From Rhytidiadelphus loreus (Eukaryota > Streptophyta > Bryopsida > Hypnales > Hylocomiaceae): DNA of 64,000 bases. The stretch covers positions 37,212,863 through 37,276,862 of the forward strand of contig OX344761.1 of assembly GCA_947034895.1 (NCBI GenBank), in the 5' to 3' direction. Numbering within the stretch: position 1 is the first letter of the stretch; each line of letters starts with the position of its first letter. A program made the translations under genes and the position numbers. Shown here piece after piece: positions 23,941 to 35,999 of the stretch. The notes below the pieces were generated by a model. That model ran no database searches, had not been told where the DNA came from, and worked only from the letters and a program-made list of their open reading frames with translations.

Positions 23941-26900
23941 CTAGATGGATACACTATTGGGGATACCCTTGTTTGTGAGCCCACTTCCGGACATGGGTCG
24001 GAGGAGTTCATACGGTACTTTCGTGGGACCATTTCGGTTCTTCAATGAAGGATCTGCATTCCTTGATTTGATGAGAGCATCAATCTCCTCAATCTTCTTT
24101 GAGAATTTTTCAAACGCAGCCTCCACCTGAATCAATCAAATCACACACACACACACAAAAATTCTATGAGTCAGGCTGCTCCTGTCACGTCACTGATAAA
24201 AATCCAGCACCATACATCATGATCCACGGCAGCTTGATGTAAGATTTTTGTTTGTTGTTGCATTGCACCGGATTCCATTCCATCCTAGTAGTTTATATCC
24301 ATGGAATAAGGAAAAGGAAAAACAGGGAGTGAGCATATAATTATACCTTGGAATTCGAAGTCCAACCAGCCGGCCTGTGCCCGAGATACTCCTCATTCGT
24401 CGCATGCGTGGACAGAATCTCTACAGCAGTCATGTTAATCCTCGCCTGAATTGGATTCGCCAGCATGGACAACAAAAAGTGCTCCGGCTTCTGTTGCAAC
24501 TGCTCCCACTCAGCCGTGTCTTGCTCCGGGATGAGTTTCCGAGTCAAGGAAGGGTGGTTGGGCATGAAGCCCGCGTACAAGTACTGTCCGAAGTTCACAG
24601 CTGCATGGTGGCACGAGGCGATCCAGGCGATGGTGGTGATGATCTGCACCAAATTGTCTTTGGAGTCCGCCAGGATCCAGCCCTCGGTGATGTCGCTGTG
24701 GCCTTTGAGTCGTGCTTCCGTCCACCAATTCTGCAACTCGACGTCGGATTGCACGGCGGCATCGGTGGCATAGAAGAGGTCGATGTGGTCCTTCACCCAG
24801 GCGCGAATGGCGGCCCAGAGTTCAAGACCGTCCTTGGCGTAGGGGTAGTCCTCAATCACTAGTTTCAGGCCGTGGGGGGCAGATGGGTCTGGGATAGCTA
24901 GACCCCTGGTAAATATACATCACACAATTGTCACACTAATCAAAATCATATGTTGGCAAGTTTCAGTGTTCCAAAATGGAACCTTCCAGTGCTGATGCAT
25001 TTTAGGGTTTCCGAATGCATCACTTTTGTAATATTACGCCAATATAACGAATTCATTTTAGGGTTGAAATCCATTGTTGTAAGACCGATGAACGACTGTG
25101 AGAACAGTGAGGCGCAGCTAGAGTCACATACCTCTTGACCAAGTCATTCGGCAGGGCCTGGTCGACGAAGCGCCATCCTTTGTACACAACGGCAGAGATT
25201 TCCATGGCGTACTTCTGTGGAGTGAAGGTTTGTTCCACAATCCCGCCTCCATTGATGAGTGTGGTGCGAGCCTGCTGGTTGATGTCCATGGTGTTCTTGT
25301 AATGTGGGACAAGAGCTTTGTGCACGGGATGCAAGATACTCAATTGTCTATTGGTGGCGATCACCAAGGGCTCAATCACGGCGTGCGTCCGCAACCTGCA
25401 TCACAACCCATCAACATGATCACGTAAGCACAATGTAGTGTGCGTGTCAGTTTTCGTACTGATCATCCTATTTAGTGTTTGATACAATATATTGCAAGCC
25501 TATGATACATCATGAACACCATGTATCATTGTATCTATTGACGAATACCATTTACTAAGCTTTGGATCCCATGGATGCTCGAGTAACTATTCACTCAAAA
25601 GCTACTTGAAGGTGGTTCCAAAGTACAGAATGAACAAAAATTTTGTTATTTTATGACAAGCTGTTTCTGTATCACATATATCATGAATGATACTATATAG
25701 AATGAACTTACCAGTGGCTGATGACTTGGTGCCAGGAAGCGTCGTTGCTCTGGACATGCGCTTTGGCAAGCTCCCACGCCCAGTTGGTAGTTGCGCCTTG
25801 CTCAGCAGGGCGGAACACTCGGAATATGGGTCTGTCTCCCTCCGACTTCGCTGGAAGAGCGAGCTCGATACAAATGGGCTTCAACATGCCGGCCTTGGTG
25901 AGGAAGAAGAGTGTCCACGAGGCATACGCTTGACTGGTTTTCTGCTCGTTGATGCGCTGGATGTAGCCCATGAACCGGTCATGGTAGTCCAACACAAACA
26001 GCCTCTTCTTCTTCAAGGCCTGGGATGGTACCATGAGCAACATTGGGGTCAACTCACATCAATCTAACAAACGGGACATCGCTCAAGCGAAATTCAGGCA
26101 GCAGAATTCTGCACATGCCCCTCGAGTTGGCTGTAGAGTATATGCGTTTATGATTCGAGTACGAGATGCTGCCGTGGTTCAGCCAAAAACCTCATCTACG
26201 TCATGGGGCAAAAAAATTACCTCGGAAATGCTGAGACCTTCAAGTTGAGGCTCAACGATTTTTGCAGTTACAGCAGACGCTCTCTTCAGTGGAAATTCCT
26301 GTTGCAACAGAGTGCACCATCAGTATTTTGATCTTGAAGAAGACGATCGAAACAAACCCGAATGCGTAATCACTCACAATTGAATCTTCATAAATCAAGA
26401 TAAGTAGGATGACAGTAGTACCTTAAGAGTTTCAATGAGCAAGGGATTCATGCCGGCTAGCGCTTGACGAGCGAACTCCACGTCTTTGGACCAAGCGTTC
26501 TTATCAGCTGCACCAAATTATGATCAAAACCCATCATGTTAAGTACTAATTATTCCACAGCACTGGAGTAAGCTACAATCCAGTGCTCTCCAAACCCTTC
26601 ATTACCTGCGATGATTCTGGGTGTGGGGTACTTGAACGTGTTCTTGTTCTCCCCAGAGGCGAAAGCGAAGTTGCGAAGGAGCTCGAAAGGCTTGGCCTGG
26701 TGACCGGCCACAGTCTCCAGATTGGATTCCTCCCCAACCGGAGCATACATGCACCTAATCTCGTCAAAGTCTCGGAACTCTGACTTATCCAGGTCGAAGA
26801 GGTCAGCCACAGCTTTGTGTTTCTGACCCTTGATGAAGTTGCCCAGGAAACCAGATCTCTTCACCTCGTCGAACACTTCATCTCTAGGAACGTAATTGCT

Positions 26901-28992
26901 CGCCAGAGCGCCGCCGGTGGGTCGTGTCTCTGTTTTCCCATCTGTTCATAAGCACACAGAAAAACTTTATACATAGAGGACTAAAACATTCATAGCATTG
27001 GGCTCATAATGAACGGGAAGCAGAAGACAAATCCAAAGACGCTGCCGCTTCATTGAACTCTTTCTATGTACAGCAAGGTACTACATTCACATCATGTAAA
27101 TCTTTCAACGAATCTTTGAATAACTTATACGGTGCCACCAGTGGAGTACACTCATACCTCTTTAATCTTGCCCCTGGGGTCCCAGTTTGAATGTGTGACA
27201 AATATGTCAAGGTCAATGATACCGTGAATGTGTGGCAAGGGTACAAGATGTCATTTTAGAGGAGGTCATAGTAAAGGCGCTTAAACATACCTTTGTTCAG
27301 TTTTCTGCCCGTGCGGCATCGACGCGGGTATGGGTACTCAGCCGATCCTCCAAGAGTGGGTCTGACGTTCTCTGAGGTTCCCAAATCGTTGTACACATCG
27401 TAGTCATAGATTCGATCCCCTTCCTGCCTCTCCCCTGTTCCATCTCCTTGAAGATCCTTCAGCTCGTTTTCCCTCAGTTGCACCAAACCAGCAGGAGTGT
27501 CAGCAGGCGTATACTCCTGCAATATCACATCAAATTGATTATGTCAAGACCGGTTATAAGAGATCGGTTGATTGCGATTCAAACTTGGCAAACCGAGGAC
27601 CGAGGATAATGGCACAAAGTTACCTTGTTGACAAAGAACACCCTTCCTTTCTTCTTCATTTCCGACGCGTAAATCCAGGAATTGCACGCGAATGTAACCA
27701 CACTCTTGTCCGGCATGGTGACATACGCTCCGGTGAGCTTAAACTCCGTCGAGATGGTGATCTTGCTGATGACCAGTACGAGGTTTTTATGTCCATTGTT
27801 CACAACGATCGCCCCCGGCACGCCAAAGTCTTTGGCCACATAGAAGTCGAGGTTGTACTCAAACGGCGTCGGTATCAACAAGTCTCTGGGTTTGCCCCAG
27901 TGCTCCACTGTCACCGTACCACTCAATTTTCCCGACTTCGTCGCTGTCACAACACAACACAACACACACAAAAAGAACAACTAAGTCGGTAGATTCAAAA
28001 TCAATAGAACCTGCTCCGATCGGAGCGTCGAATTTGTGACATTCAAGTGCACAAAAGCACTAAATACTTGGACTGGTGTAGATACGACAACGTCAATGTC
28101 GTTAAATTGGTGATACTCGCACAGCCAAAAATTGTGACATATATCTTCGGAAAGCTATAATTTCACACTACAAACGAGGACAGCCTGTATAGATTTTGGG
28201 TTTATGCCGCCCGCCCTGAACCGCGCCAAAATATTGGAATATCGCCAATTCAACGAAATTGACGTTAGAGGTTCACACGGGCGACTGGAAAAGTGTCTAT
28301 CATTTGAAATTTCACCATTTTAACTCTTAAACGCAAATCCGGGGATCCAGACACAACAACCATAGTATATGCCTATTGTAAAGCTTACCAGGAACAACTT
28401 CGTTGCTGATAAACGCATATCCACGTGCAGAGTCACAAATATTCCGTCATTGTATCTAACCTATTTTAAAGTTAACCAGGATCCACTTCGTTACTAATAA
28501 ATGCAAATCCAGGCATAGAGACACCATAATCATAGTATCTAGGTTGTTGAGAAAATTACCAGGATCCACTTCGTTGCTGACGAGCTGAAAGGTGATGTGA
28601 TTGTTGATGACCTCCTGTCCCAGTCCCACGAGATCCGAAATGGGGTTGCCGACGTCAATGCCGGCCACATTGGCCCTCAAAATGGTGACTTTTGCTTTAT
28701 AGAGCGCCAGGTTGGGATCTTTGGAAGGGTCGTGGGAGGCACCTCTGAAGAGGAAGAAGCTCCCTCCCAAGGGATTCAGCTTCTCCAGCAAGGAAGGTTG
28801 GTTGGTGACCACAGTACTCGCTTGAGACGAAGACTTCACGGCCAGGGGGACCGTCTCCTTGGGAATCTCGGGAACAGGATCGGGCTTGGGCTTGGAGGTC
28901 GTCACTTCTCCGCCTGCAAAGAGCAAGAAAAGCTCCCGAGGGGATTTCAGGAAGAAGGACTCATCCTTGTGATCGCCGCCAGAGAGAACCAT
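23941..28992 (-). CDS. LOX: Lipoxygenase (linoleate-type, about 931 aa)
   Basis: Adds oxygen to polyunsaturated fatty acids, the first step of oxylipin synthesis. Exons from 5' to 3' (minus strand): 28992-28560, 27943-27624, 27516-27291, 26941-26606, 26507-26422, 26298-26221, 26019-25712, 25395-25132, 24905-24347, 24126-23941. All are GT-AG and in phase. A PLAT domain spans roughly residues 85-210. The catalytic domain holds all five iron ligands: His595 and His600 ([12 protein letters not shown]), the His and Asn of [10 protein letters not shown], and the terminal Ile of GIPNSVSI. By alignment to soybean LOX-1, Ala638 fills the Coffa site (S-stereochemistry) and Thr652-Phe653 match the 13-LOX pair. 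Those two assignments are inference. No clear transit peptide is seen, although the first 80 residues are variable and charged. The length is normal for plant lipoxygenases. The gene looks intact. Confidence 0.95.
24143..24158. repeat. CA microsatellite in the last lipoxygenase intron
   Basis: Eight CA units lie in the intron between the exons ending at 24347 and starting at 24126 (minus strand). It is an ordinary simple repeat, close to the 3' splice site of that intron. Confidence 0.8.
28089..28266. mobile_element. MITE with imperfect terminal inverted repeats in lipoxygenase intron 1 (family R5)
   Basis: The left end (AACGTCAATGTCGTTAAATT) and the right end (AATTCAACGAAATTGACGTT) form inverted repeats of about 28 bases with a few mismatches. 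They resemble the ends of 32439-32684 and 61095-61388. It is 178 bp long, non-coding, and lies inside the first intron of the lipoxygenase gene. I see no clear target duplication. Confidence 0.6.
28328..28590 (-). repeat. Tandem duplication copying the exon-1 splice donor of the lipoxygenase gene
   Basis: Units of about 84-86 bp lie head to tail. On the minus strand each ends an exon-like tail (AACGAAGTGGATCCTG or a variant) followed by GT. The true donor is GT at 28559-28558. Downstream copies give GTTAAC near 28475 and GTAAGC near 28388. The last is closer to the consensus than the authentic GTAATT. The array therefore offers two decoy 5' splice sites inside intron 1. A frame read through the first copy stays open, so use of a decoy would add residues before the frame changes. 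Confidence 0.8.
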
Positions 28993-30828
28993 CTTGACTT
29001 AATCTGCACAACATGAACACAAAATTAAATCAACATCAACATCAACATCAAAAATCCGATTCAATAGAGTTTTTCCAATACTACTAGATGTGGTCCTCTG
29101 CCTGTACTGATATATGAATCTATGATACACGCGAGAAACAATGCTGAAAAATCTGGAGGTGATGCATGAGCTTGCCAACCTTCAGATAGGATTGAAAGGT
29201 CCTTGATCGTCCTATGTCGCAGTAATTTGATGTTTGGTTGCCACACGACGGAGGCCTCTTTATATGAAGCTTCCACATCCCAATTCAACGACGATCCAAT
29301 CGTTTCCGTGTCCAAGACTTCGTTCTAGATGTCTAGCCTGGCAGACAGTCATCCTTGTCAAAACATTCGGAGCGTGAGCAAGCCATAGAGAATCTGAGTG
29401 CACTGCAGACAAGTAGAGACCTACAAAATCAGTAGATATCGAGGGTGAAATGTACGTAATCCATATAAAGGGAGTGTTTCAACGTATCTGCAGAGGAGAA
29501 GCCGTACACGGTAACAAAATTGCTGATGCAGCGTTGATAGCGAGAAAACCGGCAAACAGTCTTACCCAGAAATACTGGCGGTAATTTGAGTACAAGAATA
29601 GAAGTTCATAAGTAGAGACCTGTACTGTATTGAACGTAGACAGCTAATCCAAGTCTGCAACGTTCATGAATCCGGCAGTTTCCTAGAAGGAGTGACACAA
29701 CACTGACTTACAGCCACGCCCTCTGTCGCCGGTCTGTACGGGTTGAATATTCTACAAGTTGCACACTCAGATTTGAAGGTGCACGACTAATAATAAGAGG
29801 CCGTTTCCATTGACTGGTCGGAGCTCTCCAAACTGTGGAGGCATCCGACCAGTTTCCATTGCGCGTAGTGGATCCGAGACGTGACAGTCTTCTGGCAATC
29901 TGGCATGGCAGGTGCTCCCCTTATCCGGTTATCCCCTAACCCATGAAAAACTTGCTTTCAGTTGTTGCATTAGAACTAGAGTATTTATAATGCCATTAAA
30001 TTATACTACATGCAGCAGGGCTACTGGTCAGCGTTCATCATATTAACCTACAAAAGGTTTTATTAGCAGCTGTGCCTCACATTACCTTTGTGAAGTGCCA
30101 TGTTGTAGCGCATCTAGCAAGTTTCTTTTCTGGGGATCGCACAAAATCCAGCAAGTAAAACACGCTCAAATCCATGCTCTTGAGGAGAAGTCAACAAGTA
30201 CCTGAAGTGACCTACCGGCACTCCGGCAGCACGAGCTATTAGCATCATACTGCCGCACGTTTTTCTCATTGGAGACTCAATAGTCCAAGAGTGAGGTACT
30301 TCAGTTGATATCAATAATAGACGGTAACTATTGCCAGTTTTGTCTCAACAATGGCAGATATGCTTGAGTAGATTCACAAATTTTCTACGAAAGCACTGGC
30401 AATGAAGTTATGCCATGATTCCCCAGTGATTCGTGTGATAACTTTTTGCCTGATGGCAGATGCTGCTGTGACACACAAGGTACGAGCACCAGCAGGATTA
30501 GATACTAGCATTCTAAGTTATGCTATCAGAGACTTTAGACCAAAAATAGGGGTGATTTAGAGTAAAATCACCAAATTACTCTAAACCCTCGAGAAGATCT
30601 AAGGTGAAGGCACCCAAAAGCGTCCTTGTACCTATCTATTCCTGTACCCTAGAGTGCCTCTTAATGTGTTCCTAGAGTTTAGTTAATGCTTCCACCTTAG
30701 ACGAAAAAATCCATGTTTGAATTAAAACAAAAATAAATGGCTTCATTTGTCAAGACTCCTCCAAAACACCGACTTCATGACGTACTCCCATATATAAGGT
30801 ATTCGACCTCTTTCCGACCACTAATTAA
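28993..30828. other. Upstream region of the lipoxygenase gene
   Basis: This is the 5' flank of the minus-strand lipoxygenase gene and should contain its promoter and leader. No further gene is supported. A short inverted pair (ACTGGTCGGA and TCCGACCAGT, about 29814-29852) and several AT-rich stretches are present. I could not identify a certain TATA box. Confidence 0.4.
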
Positions 30829-31245
30829 CCTATTTTCACTAGTTAGATTGCTTTGTTTTCGATCACTTGTGATAGCTCACGTGGCCAGGTGACAGCTCAC
30901 GGAGCACAAAATCACAAATGTTGGCGAGGTGTACATTGAATGCATACAATGATCACAAGATGTACATTTGAAGCCGCAATTATCACCTACTTTGAAGCAT
31001 GGTTGATTTTGTAAGCAACCTATGGTTGGAAATGTAGTACCCTACATAACAAAAATGGATTGAAAGGAATCTCTATGAAAAAAATTCATAATTATTTTGT
31101 TTTTGAGGAAAAAAAAGGAAAAAAAAAAATTAGAACCTTCTTGGCCTCTCCAAATCTATTTCTCTACATGGGAGATTTTTCTCCTCACCAAATGCATACT
31201 AGAAGTACATTAAATTTCTTAAATGGTCAGAATGAGGTCAACTAC
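30829..31245 (+). repeat. Dispersed repeat, family R6, copy 1 (about 415 bp)
   Basis: This region matches 33388-33790 in direct orientation along its whole length. It carries landmarks such as AGATGTACATTTGAAG, TTGAAGCATGGTTGATTTTG, CACCAAATGCATACTAGAA and a closing AATGAGGTC. Copies differ by small insertions and substitutions. A diverged partial copy follows at 31468-31700. No coding frame survives. Confidence 0.75.
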
Positions 31246-31467
31246 CTTATCCAGATTAAATAATTGGGTAGTGTTGTTTTTTCTTTCAATAGTATGGGAG
31301 CCAACCCATATCTGATCACCTTCTATACCCAACCTATAGGTTGTTGTATTATCAACCATAGACTGTTGTAGTTCTGTAAAGTTGTCGCATAGTTCGAGGA
31401 GCAATTCTGGCATATTATACTTGGTTGTAAGGCTGTCAATATTGCAACTAGCCCTTGGTCGATTTTG

Positions 31468-31700
31468 TAGTGAACCTATGGTTAGAAAATACAAAGGTTT
31501 ATATCACCATTATATTGTAGGTTGAAGAGAATCTTTCACTAAAAAGTGCATAGTAATTACATTTCATGTAATAAAATTCTGAAAAAATATGCAATCCTTC
31601 CAAATTCTATTTCTGTACATGGAGAAAATTTGGCACTCACAAAACCTGCACTCCAAATCTGCGTAATTGCTTACGTGATCAGGTATGGGTCGGCTCCTAT
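31468..31700 (+). repeat. Dispersed repeat, family R6, partial copy
   Basis: This shares the order of landmarks of the right half of 30829-31245: GAACCTATGGTTAGAAAAT, the CCAAATTCTATTTCTGTACA block and a GATCAGGTATGGGTCGG end. It is more diverged than the other two copies. The stretch between it and 32438 shows nothing else I can name. Confidence 0.5.
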
Positions 31701-32438
31701 AAACTGACAGAAGCAGAAGCACAGGCACAATTCTAGAGGGCAGGAGATTGACTGATTGACAGGCTCCAACTTGTCAGTGGCAAAAATTCGCCACAAGGAA
31801 AACGCCATCCTGCCAACCATTCAGTCATTGATGCCTTGAATGACTAAACTGCCCATTGCCTGCGTACTATTCAGTGTCTGATGTGGATGCTAACTTATCA
31901 TAAGCTTAGAGGCTGCTAGTCTACTTGTGTGAAGATAAGCATCGCGAAGTGAAAGGTACAGCAGGCCTGACTGACACTGTGATAAGAGCCACATGATGGT
32001 GGTCTGAAATGAAACCTGGCTAGTCAGCACTAGCAAAATGCCAAAATGTATGCAAGCATTTTAAAACTAGCTAAGGTAGAAGGCTCCGTAATGGTGCATG
32101 TAAGGAAAGATAGGCCTGTTTGGAGAAGCCAGTGAAACTGAAAGTATGTAATTTTTTTGTTCATGGCTAGAGAAAGAAGAGGAGCTGTTATTCCAATTTT
32201 TTTCAAATTTTTTGCAATGAAAATGAAATTTTGGCGATTTTTATAAGGCAAAAGTGCATCAGTCGCTCATTACACACGTAGACTGTAGCTGTAAAGAATA
32301 TAAAAACAACAGTGAATGGATCAAATGACAACTTAAAGTGTTCATGGCGCTCTCTAAATCATGCAAAACACATCTTAATTCAGCTTAAGGTGGAAACACC
32401 CAATACCGCACCTGCACCTAATCTTTGTTCCTAGATGG

Positions 32439-32684
32439 ATGGTCAATTTCGTTAAAATGGCGGTATTCCATTCAAATGGCACAAAATGAAACCACTAAAA
32501 GAATGAAAACAATGGAAAGATTGTCTGAGGGGAGTGGAAATGCGTGAACTAGGAGTGATTTGAATGTGCTAGGCATAAAATTGATACATGTATGACCCTA
32601 TCGTGACACACTTATTCTCCATTTGTAGAAGATATTCTATAAAAATGGCATGCAGAATACCGCCATTTTAACGAAATTGACCAT
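32439..32684. mobile_element. 246-bp MITE with 30-bp perfect terminal inverted repeats (family R5)
   Basis: The left end ATGGTCAATTTCGTTAAAAT and the right end ATTTTAACGAAATTGACCAT belong to a 30-bp perfect inverted repeat. It is flanked by ATGG on both sides (32435-32438 and 32685-32688), a likely short target duplication. The interior is AT-rich and non-coding. The ends resemble 28089-28266 and 61095-61388, defining one family in this window. Confidence 0.8.
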
Positions 32685-33387
32685 ATGGACAATAAACCGT
32701 CCCTAGACTTTTATTGAATGGTCCTTGACATGTGTCATAAAGTTTTCTCCTCTCTTCACTGTGATTGGGTAAGTGCTGAGTTTGTCAAAATTCAAATTTG
32801 GGTCCACCTACAGGACGGTTCTAGTGGTCTAGTAGATTGCAACTTTGAAAATTTATAGAAAATACATGCCAAGTCTGAATTTATTTATTTATTTTAAATT
32901 CATGATTTTCTCTTGCTGACACTACAAAAATATTAATTTCTTGAAATGGTGCTTCCAAGTATGCTGAATTCCTTAAACTGATGTTTTTGGGTGCTTCCAC
33001 CTTATTAATTCCAACTTACAATTAAAAATTATTGCATCTCATTAACTACACTTCACTTCCAGTGTGAGGTACATCATCATTCATTCATTACTAAATACTA
33101 TACACTACAGTCACCTTTTCCACCCTGAAATTATTCTAGAATGAACCACTTGGGATAGGTGGTTCTCAACATAAAAAGTCTACATCACACAAAACTGCTT
33201 CTGCACGAATTTCACAGCATTTGTAGGGGTGACTGTAAATGACTGAGCAATTCTACAGCCCCCTCCTATAGAGGCAAGAAACTTGAATGACGTCAAAATG
33301 ATGAATGGTTAACGCTACATTGGGCATTGAAGTTGATATCAATGCAATCATTCTAACCTTACTGTAGCCAACATCTTTCCAATCACA

Positions 33388-33790
33388 ACCTATTTTTGTT
33401 AATTAGACTGCTTTGTTTCTAATCAATTGTGTCAACTAACATGGTTAGGTGGCAACCCACGTAGTACAAATGTTAGGGAGATGTACATTGAATGCATACA
33501 ATGATGGCAAGATGTACATTTGAAGTCACAATTATCACCTATTTTGAAGCATGGTTGATTTTGTAATCAACCTATGGTTGAAAATGCAGTGTCCTATGTA
33601 ACAAGAATGGATTGAATGAAATCTTTAAGAAATTTTTTCATAATTATTTCATTTTCGAGGGAAAAAAAAGGAACAATTTTTGGAACCTTCCTCAAATCTA
33701 TTTCCTCTATAAGGGGGGAATTTTCCTACTCACCAAATGCATACTAGAAATATGGTAAATTGCTTACATGGTCGGAATGAGGTCAGTTCC
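33388..33790 (+). repeat. Dispersed repeat, family R6, copy 2
   Basis: This is a direct counterpart of 30829-31245 about 2.55 kb away, similar throughout. The pair may be two transposon insertions, or a segmental duplication of a fragment. Neither copy encodes protein. Confidence 0.75.
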
Positions 33791-34367
33791 TATACATGAC
33801 ACACCATCAGTTTGAATGTATTCTTGTGTTGAAATGATTTACGTGTAAGTAGTGATGAGGGAAATTCATTATAATAAAGGCACCGATAACTAATCAAATA
33901 AGAAATTCTAGACATGATCAAGAGTAGTGCAAGGCATAGCAAATATTCTCAGAGGTGCAATGATAGAAATGACGGGGATTGCAAAAACTTTGGTAATTTC
34001 ATTACTTGAATTGAAATTACTATGAATTTTGAAAGGCAAAAGTTGATCTAGACCAATGTCCAATGCCTAGAGTCATCCTATTTTGATCACTCAAGAACTA
34101 CTTTCTTGCTCACTACTTTGGGACATGTGCCACGACCATACTAGTTCCAACCTTGAAAAGGAGAAAAAAACACATTCTAAGTTTCTGTTGGAAGTTTGTT
34201 CCAACCTTGGTTGGAAATAATTAAGGTAGTATACTCTAAAAGCAATCATGATATAGACAGCTACATTTTGCTTTTTTCAATGTACCAACAATAATTATGC
34301 ATTGCAAGAGGTGGTCACTTTTAGTGACCATTGCATTTCAACTTCAAAGATGTGTAACTAATTCCTC

Positions 34368-34548
34368 AAAGGTCCAAAAAATATGAAATGATTTGGATTA
34401 GATGCCAATTCCTTTTTTCTTCCTATGAAAATTTACTGAAAATTGTGCCAAGGAGTTTAGCTTCCCTGAAAAGACAATCAACTCTTAAATGGTCACCTTT
34501 AGGAGCACAGACTACGCACATGGCCACGAAAAGGTCTATTGAGGGCAT
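34368..34548 (+). repeat. Dispersed repeat, family R7, copy 1
   Basis: This resembles 58378-58560 in the same orientation: CCAAAAAATATGAAA, TTAGATGCCAATTCC (TTAGATGTCAATTCC in the other) and GAAAATTTACTGAAAA. A short part (AAAAATATGAAAC) also recurs in family R3 copies, so R3 and R7 may be related. Confidence 0.5.
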
Positions 34549-34559
34549 CAACCCCTTGA

Positions 34560-35990
34560 AAGGGAAAATTTCCAGCATGTCATAGCATAACTATAAACAT
34601 CCGATTTCTTGAGCTTCTTGTCTGTAAGGTGGCCTCCCTTGAGAATCTGAGGTGCTCGCCACAGACCTGTCCCTGCACATCCAGCGACATTGGGTTCCCA
34701 ATGCGATGAGACATACCGAATTGAAATCGGCAATTTTGACATAAAATTACTCTTCATGATCATGCACCAACATCCGCTGCTTTGATGTCTCTGTGAACAG
34801 TCTGTTTTGAGTGCAGAAAATTCATTCCCAGAGCTATTTGGTAGCAGAGTTGTAGAACCTCACCGTGTTACCGAAAGGAGCTGATGATGTCCATGCAGAT
34901 AGACCTCTTCTTCTTTCTTATGCGAGAATCGATAAGTTTTCGTAGATCCATATCCATGCGCTCCATCAGGATCCACCCCCCGTTGTCGTCCAGAGAAAGA
35001 TTATCAGTCGTGCAATGTGGGAATGATGGAGCTTTACGAGAAAGTCCAATTATACTTTTGAACCCACAGACGACGCCTTGAACCTTTTCACCGCGAACGT
35101 GCACCCGAGCCAGTTCATTTGGTATACTTAATTTGTTGCATCCCCCTGTTCCAATGAGCCGCCTTCACTCCACATCAGCGGGGTTTACTGACAGATACTT
35201 CGGCAAGGATTCAAATATTGTTGCCATTTCCACGCAACATGTCTCCTCGTCACCTTCCGTATGGGAGGTCCATCGAAAACCATGATCTTCTGTAACAGAA
35301 TTGCTCACAACGTTGCATTTCAGCGAGTTGCATATTTCCACAAAATCAGGCCTATTTTCTGGATTCTTATCCAAACATTTACAAATGAGCTCTTCCAAGC
35401 CGGTAGGAGGAAGTTCTGGCTTGATAAAAGATTGGCGACCTGACAGTATTTCCTGGCAAATTCTCCCGAAAAGATACACATCCACAGCATTTCTCAATCT
35501 CTGCTCCTGGTGACCAAGTTTGAACTCAAAACGATCATATGATGGTTTGTCCGTATAATGAGAGAAAGCGAAGGCACCAATCTTAACATCAAACTTGCTC
35601 TGAGGATGCACATTCATCAATATAAATCCAAGAACTCAGACATCCATCCGTGTGTGATCCCTCGGGTGTGCAAGAACTTCATACCCAAATCAATCTTCGA
35701 CACGATGTCAAACTCTTCACAGGAAGCGAAGGGTCGAAAGGAGATCAATTTCCGATGAGCAATGACTTCAGATAACGAGGTTTCCATGTATTCCATCACT
35801 ATATATACCATTCTCGGATGATACCCAAGAGCTGCACAACATGCGGGTCTGGAAGCCTCATCAAATCTCAAGCTCCAGTGTATTCCGGGGACTTGAATGT
35901 CCTGAATTGAAAGTCTCGATGCAAATGAGCCTGCTTCACTGCAACCTCGCAACCGAGTCAGGAAGCTCTATAGACTTCACTCGAGCTTCC
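34560..35990 (-). pseudogene. Broken tandem protein-kinase gene
   Basis: Two kinase-like units follow each other on the minus strand, spread over different frames. In the first, EVAVKQ (about 35947-35931) is out of frame with the following IVMEYMETSLSEV segment. A frameshift breaks the catalytic loop (HGWMS) from the next stretch, NVHPQSKFDVKIGAF. The segment with VDVYLFG and CLDKNPENRPDF ends at a TGA (35165-35167) just before RRLIGTGG of the second unit. The second unit continues with GFKSIIG and ILMERMDMDL, and then out of frame with VHRDIKAAD, FYVKIADFN and SDVYSYA. DFG is degenerate in the first unit. The many shifts and stops cannot all be bridged by introns that I can see, so I call it a pseudogene. 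The parent would be a plant tandem kinase. Confidence 0.72.
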
Positions 35991-35999
35991 TCTTCCAAT

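Noticed and set aside
24377..24862. Long plus-strand frames across the lipoxygenase last large exon
   Set aside because: The minus strand encodes the conserved lipoxygenase core with all ligands; the plus frames are shadows.
24347..25395. Idea that Gly645 (LINGGG) is the Coffa position and predicts R-stereochemistry
   Set aside because: Counting from the iron-ligand His places the Coffa site seven residues earlier, at Ala638, so S-type chemistry is expected.
31060..31263. Short frames in the AT-rich repeats as genes
   Set aside because: They are low-complexity, Lys/Asn/Phe-rich and not kept between repeat copies.
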